Positions 6,244 to 7,052 of a stretch of 7,052 nt of DNA are shown piece by piece. The notes beneath the pieces are model-generated. The model was not told the DNA's origin, did no database searches, and saw only the letters and a list, made by a program, of their open reading frames with translations. The DNA is from Bacillota bacterium (lineage in GTDB: Bacteria > Bacillota > Clostridia > DSM-8532), in NCBI GenBank assembly GCA_023410885.1, contig JAEYPI010000279.1, positions 1 to 7,052 on the forward strand, written 5' to 3'. Position 1 is the stretch's first letter. Each line of letters opens with the position of its first letter. The position numbers were made by a program, and so were the translations under genes.

Positions 6244-6282
6244 AAAAGAACGGTGGCTTTGTATTAAAGTTACCGTTCTTTT
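6244..6282. terminator. Strong hairpin, probable (two-way) terminator
   Basis: AAAAGAACGGT (6244-6254) and ACCGTTCTTTT (6272-6282) form a perfect 11-bp stem. CTTT/AAAG pairs extend it inside the loop. The A-rich 5' flank and U-rich 3' arm fit intrinsic termination in either direction. It would end the pantothenate/aminopeptidase transcript and insulate cysE. Confidence 0.65.
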
Positions 6283-6328
6283 GTGGTATATTTTCATTAT
6301 AAATAAGCTTACAAAAATCGACCTAGTC

Positions 6329-6357
6329 TTGTGTCAACTCATATAATAAACTATAAT
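6329..6357 (+). promoter_or_regulatory. Candidate cysE promoter
   Basis: TTGTGT (6329-6334), exactly 17 bp, then perfect TATAAT (6352-6357). Another TATAAT at 6342-6347 lacks a partner -35. Transcription from here would give a leader of about 135 nt before cysE. The TATAAT at 6461-6466, preceded by TGTG, is an alternative nearer start. Confidence 0.55.
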
Positions 6358-6371
6358 CTGAATGAATCTGC

Positions 6372-6433
6372 TGAAATGGTAAAAGGATACTTTATGTGCA
6401 TTAAGTCCATTTAAATTATCAAAAACCATTTCA
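6372..6433 (+). repeat. Inverted repeat in the cysE leader
   Basis: TGAAATGGT (6372-6380) and ACCATTTCA (6425-6433) are perfect 9-bp complements enclosing 44 nt. Inside, GGA and CTT (6385-6392) can pair with AAGTCC (6403-6408) across a two-base bulge. If transcribed from the promoter at 6329-6357 this forms a two-part stem-loop near the 5' end of the mRNA. No known riboswitch is recognised. Confidence 0.45.
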
Positions 6434-6500
6434 CTGCTTTCTGTAAGTGATCATAGTGTGTATAATTAATAGATAAATAGGTTGATTGACAGGTGAAAAT

Positions 6501-7052
6501 ATGTTCAGATGGTATGAAGAGGCTAAATCCATAGCGGATCGCGACCCAGCCGCACGCAGCGTGTTGCAGGTTGCTTTGCAATACCCGGGATATAAGGCTG
6601 TGCGTATGTACAGGAAAGCCCATTGGTTTCATAAGCATGGTATGTTTTTTATCGCTCGGGCCATTTCACAGTTGGCCCGCCACAGAACCGGTATCGAAAT
6701 TCACCCCGGTGCGACCATTGGAAAATGCCTTTTTATTGATCACGGCATGGGTGTCGTCATTGGCGAAACCGCCGAGATAGGGGACTACTGCACCCTCTAC
6801 CATGGTGTAACCCTTGGCGGAACCGGGAAGGATAAAGGGAAGCGTCATCCAACTGTCGGTAATAATGTTCTTATCAGTGCAGGTGCTAAAATTCTGGGGC
6901 CCTTCAAGGTAGGGGATAATGCTAAAATTGGCGCAAATGCAGTAGTATTAAGCGAGGTTGATGCCGATACCACTGTAGTGGGTGTTCCCGGACGGGCTGT
7001 CAAACGCAAAGGGGAAAAGATTCTCCAGAGCTTCGAATTGGACCAGATACAT
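6501..7052 (+). CDS. cysE: Serine O-acetyltransferase, 3' end outside window
   Basis: Transfers acetyl from acetyl-CoA to L-serine, giving O-acetylserine, the committed step of cysteine synthesis in the cytoplasm. 184 residues are visible with no stop codon before the edge; relatives are commonly somewhat over 200 residues, so only a short tail is missing. The N-terminal helical part includes DPAARS (15-20) and the family-typical YPGYKAVRMYRKAHWF (28-43). The left-handed beta-helix of hexapeptide repeats starts near GIEIHPGATIG (64-74). Active-site motifs are IDHGMGVVIGETAEIG (79-94, with D80 and H81) and YHGVTLGGTGK followed by RHP (H116). GVPGRAVK (161-168) is the usual cap after the helix. 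The ATG has AGGTGA four bases upstream. The compact N terminus matches the short Gram-positive/plant-like form rather than the longer enterobacterial one. cysK or cysS may follow outside the window. Confidence 0.96.
   Translation, partial: MFRWYEEAKSIADRDPAARSVLQVALQYPGYKAVRMYRKAHWFHKHGMFFIARAISQLARHRTGIEIHPGATIGKCLFIDHGMGVVIGETAEIGDYCTLYHGVTLGGTGKDKGKRHPTVGNNVLISAGAKILGPFKVGDNAKIGANAVVLSEVDADTTVVGVPGRAVKRKGEKILQSFELDQIH

Larger units (their letters stand above)
6164..6500. other. 337-bp intergenic region between the aminopeptidase gene and cysE
   Basis: AT-rich, with no credible gene on either strand. From left to right it holds two terminator-like hairpins (6185-6226 and 6244-6282), a promoter candidate (6329-6357), a 9-bp inverted repeat (6372-6433), a second isolated TATAAT (6461-6466, with no good -35), and the cysE ribosome site AGGTGA (6491-6496). 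I found no T-box antiterminator sequence (TGGNACCGCG-like), SAM riboswitch core or tRNA. Confidence 0.7.

Noticed and set aside
6164..6500. T-box or SAM riboswitch upstream of cysE
   Set aside because: No TGGNACCGCG-like antiterminator sequence and no SAM core motif; the hairpins present fit terminators and a simple inverted repeat.
1..7052. CRISPR array, tRNA, rRNA, transposase or integrase
   Set aside because: No regularly spaced repeats, cloverleaf-like sequence or recombinase motif was seen; all long frames are explained by metabolic genes.

Overview
The window looks like chromosomal DNA of a low-to-moderate GC Gram-positive anaerobe of the class Clostridia. A Desulfitobacterium/Peptococcaceae-like source is my best guess, inferred from gene content: a type II pantothenate kinase, an ECF-type S component, a DUF3343 protein and strong Gram-positive Shine-Dalgarno sites. 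Without a database search this is an impression. All genes recognised are housekeeping or metabolic. I see no mobile element, CRISPR array, tRNA or rRNA.

Layout. (1) The 3' two-thirds of glpK (glycerol kinase) runs in from the left edge to 1076. It is followed by a small cysteine-rich DUF3343 gene (GTG start, 1183-1449) and a CysQ-type 3'(2'),5'-bisphosphate nucleotidase gene (TTG start, 1470-2255), all on the + strand. (2) A diacylglycerol-kinase-family lipid kinase gene (2308-3198, - strand) converges on cysQ. A 67-nt imperfect inverted repeat at the junction, overlapping the 3' end of cysQ, looks like a shared two-way terminator. (3) A 222-bp divergent intergenic region carries a promoter for each side. 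The + strand one is an extended -10 promoter followed by a leader of about 90 nt with hairpins. It drives an ECF transporter S component (3421-4017) and a type II pantothenate kinase (4036-4881), probably also an M29-family aminopeptidase (4928-6163). (4) A 337-bp gap (6164-6500) holds two terminator-like hairpins that resemble each other, a promoter candidate and an inverted repeat in the leader of cysE. The serine O-acetyltransferase gene cysE (6501 to the right edge) is incomplete.

How the genes fit together. The clearest functional unit is vitamin B5 salvage: the S component would bring in pantothenate and the type II kinase would phosphorylate it into the CoA pathway. CysQ removes 3',5'-ADP (PAP), a by-product of 4'-phosphopantetheine transfer from CoA and of PAPS use. 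CysE commits serine to cysteine, which is itself a CoA precursor. A loose CoA/sulfur theme is therefore visible, but the genes lie in several transcription units and the link is inference. GlpK and the lipid kinase both touch glycerolipid metabolism (glycerol-3-phosphate, phosphatidic acid). The aminopeptidase gene has visibly different codon use from its neighbours and may have been acquired separately. I did not find a convincing new biological system. The best leads are the transporter-kinase pair with its structured leader, the cysteine-rich DUF3343 protein, and the duplicated hairpins upstream of cysE.
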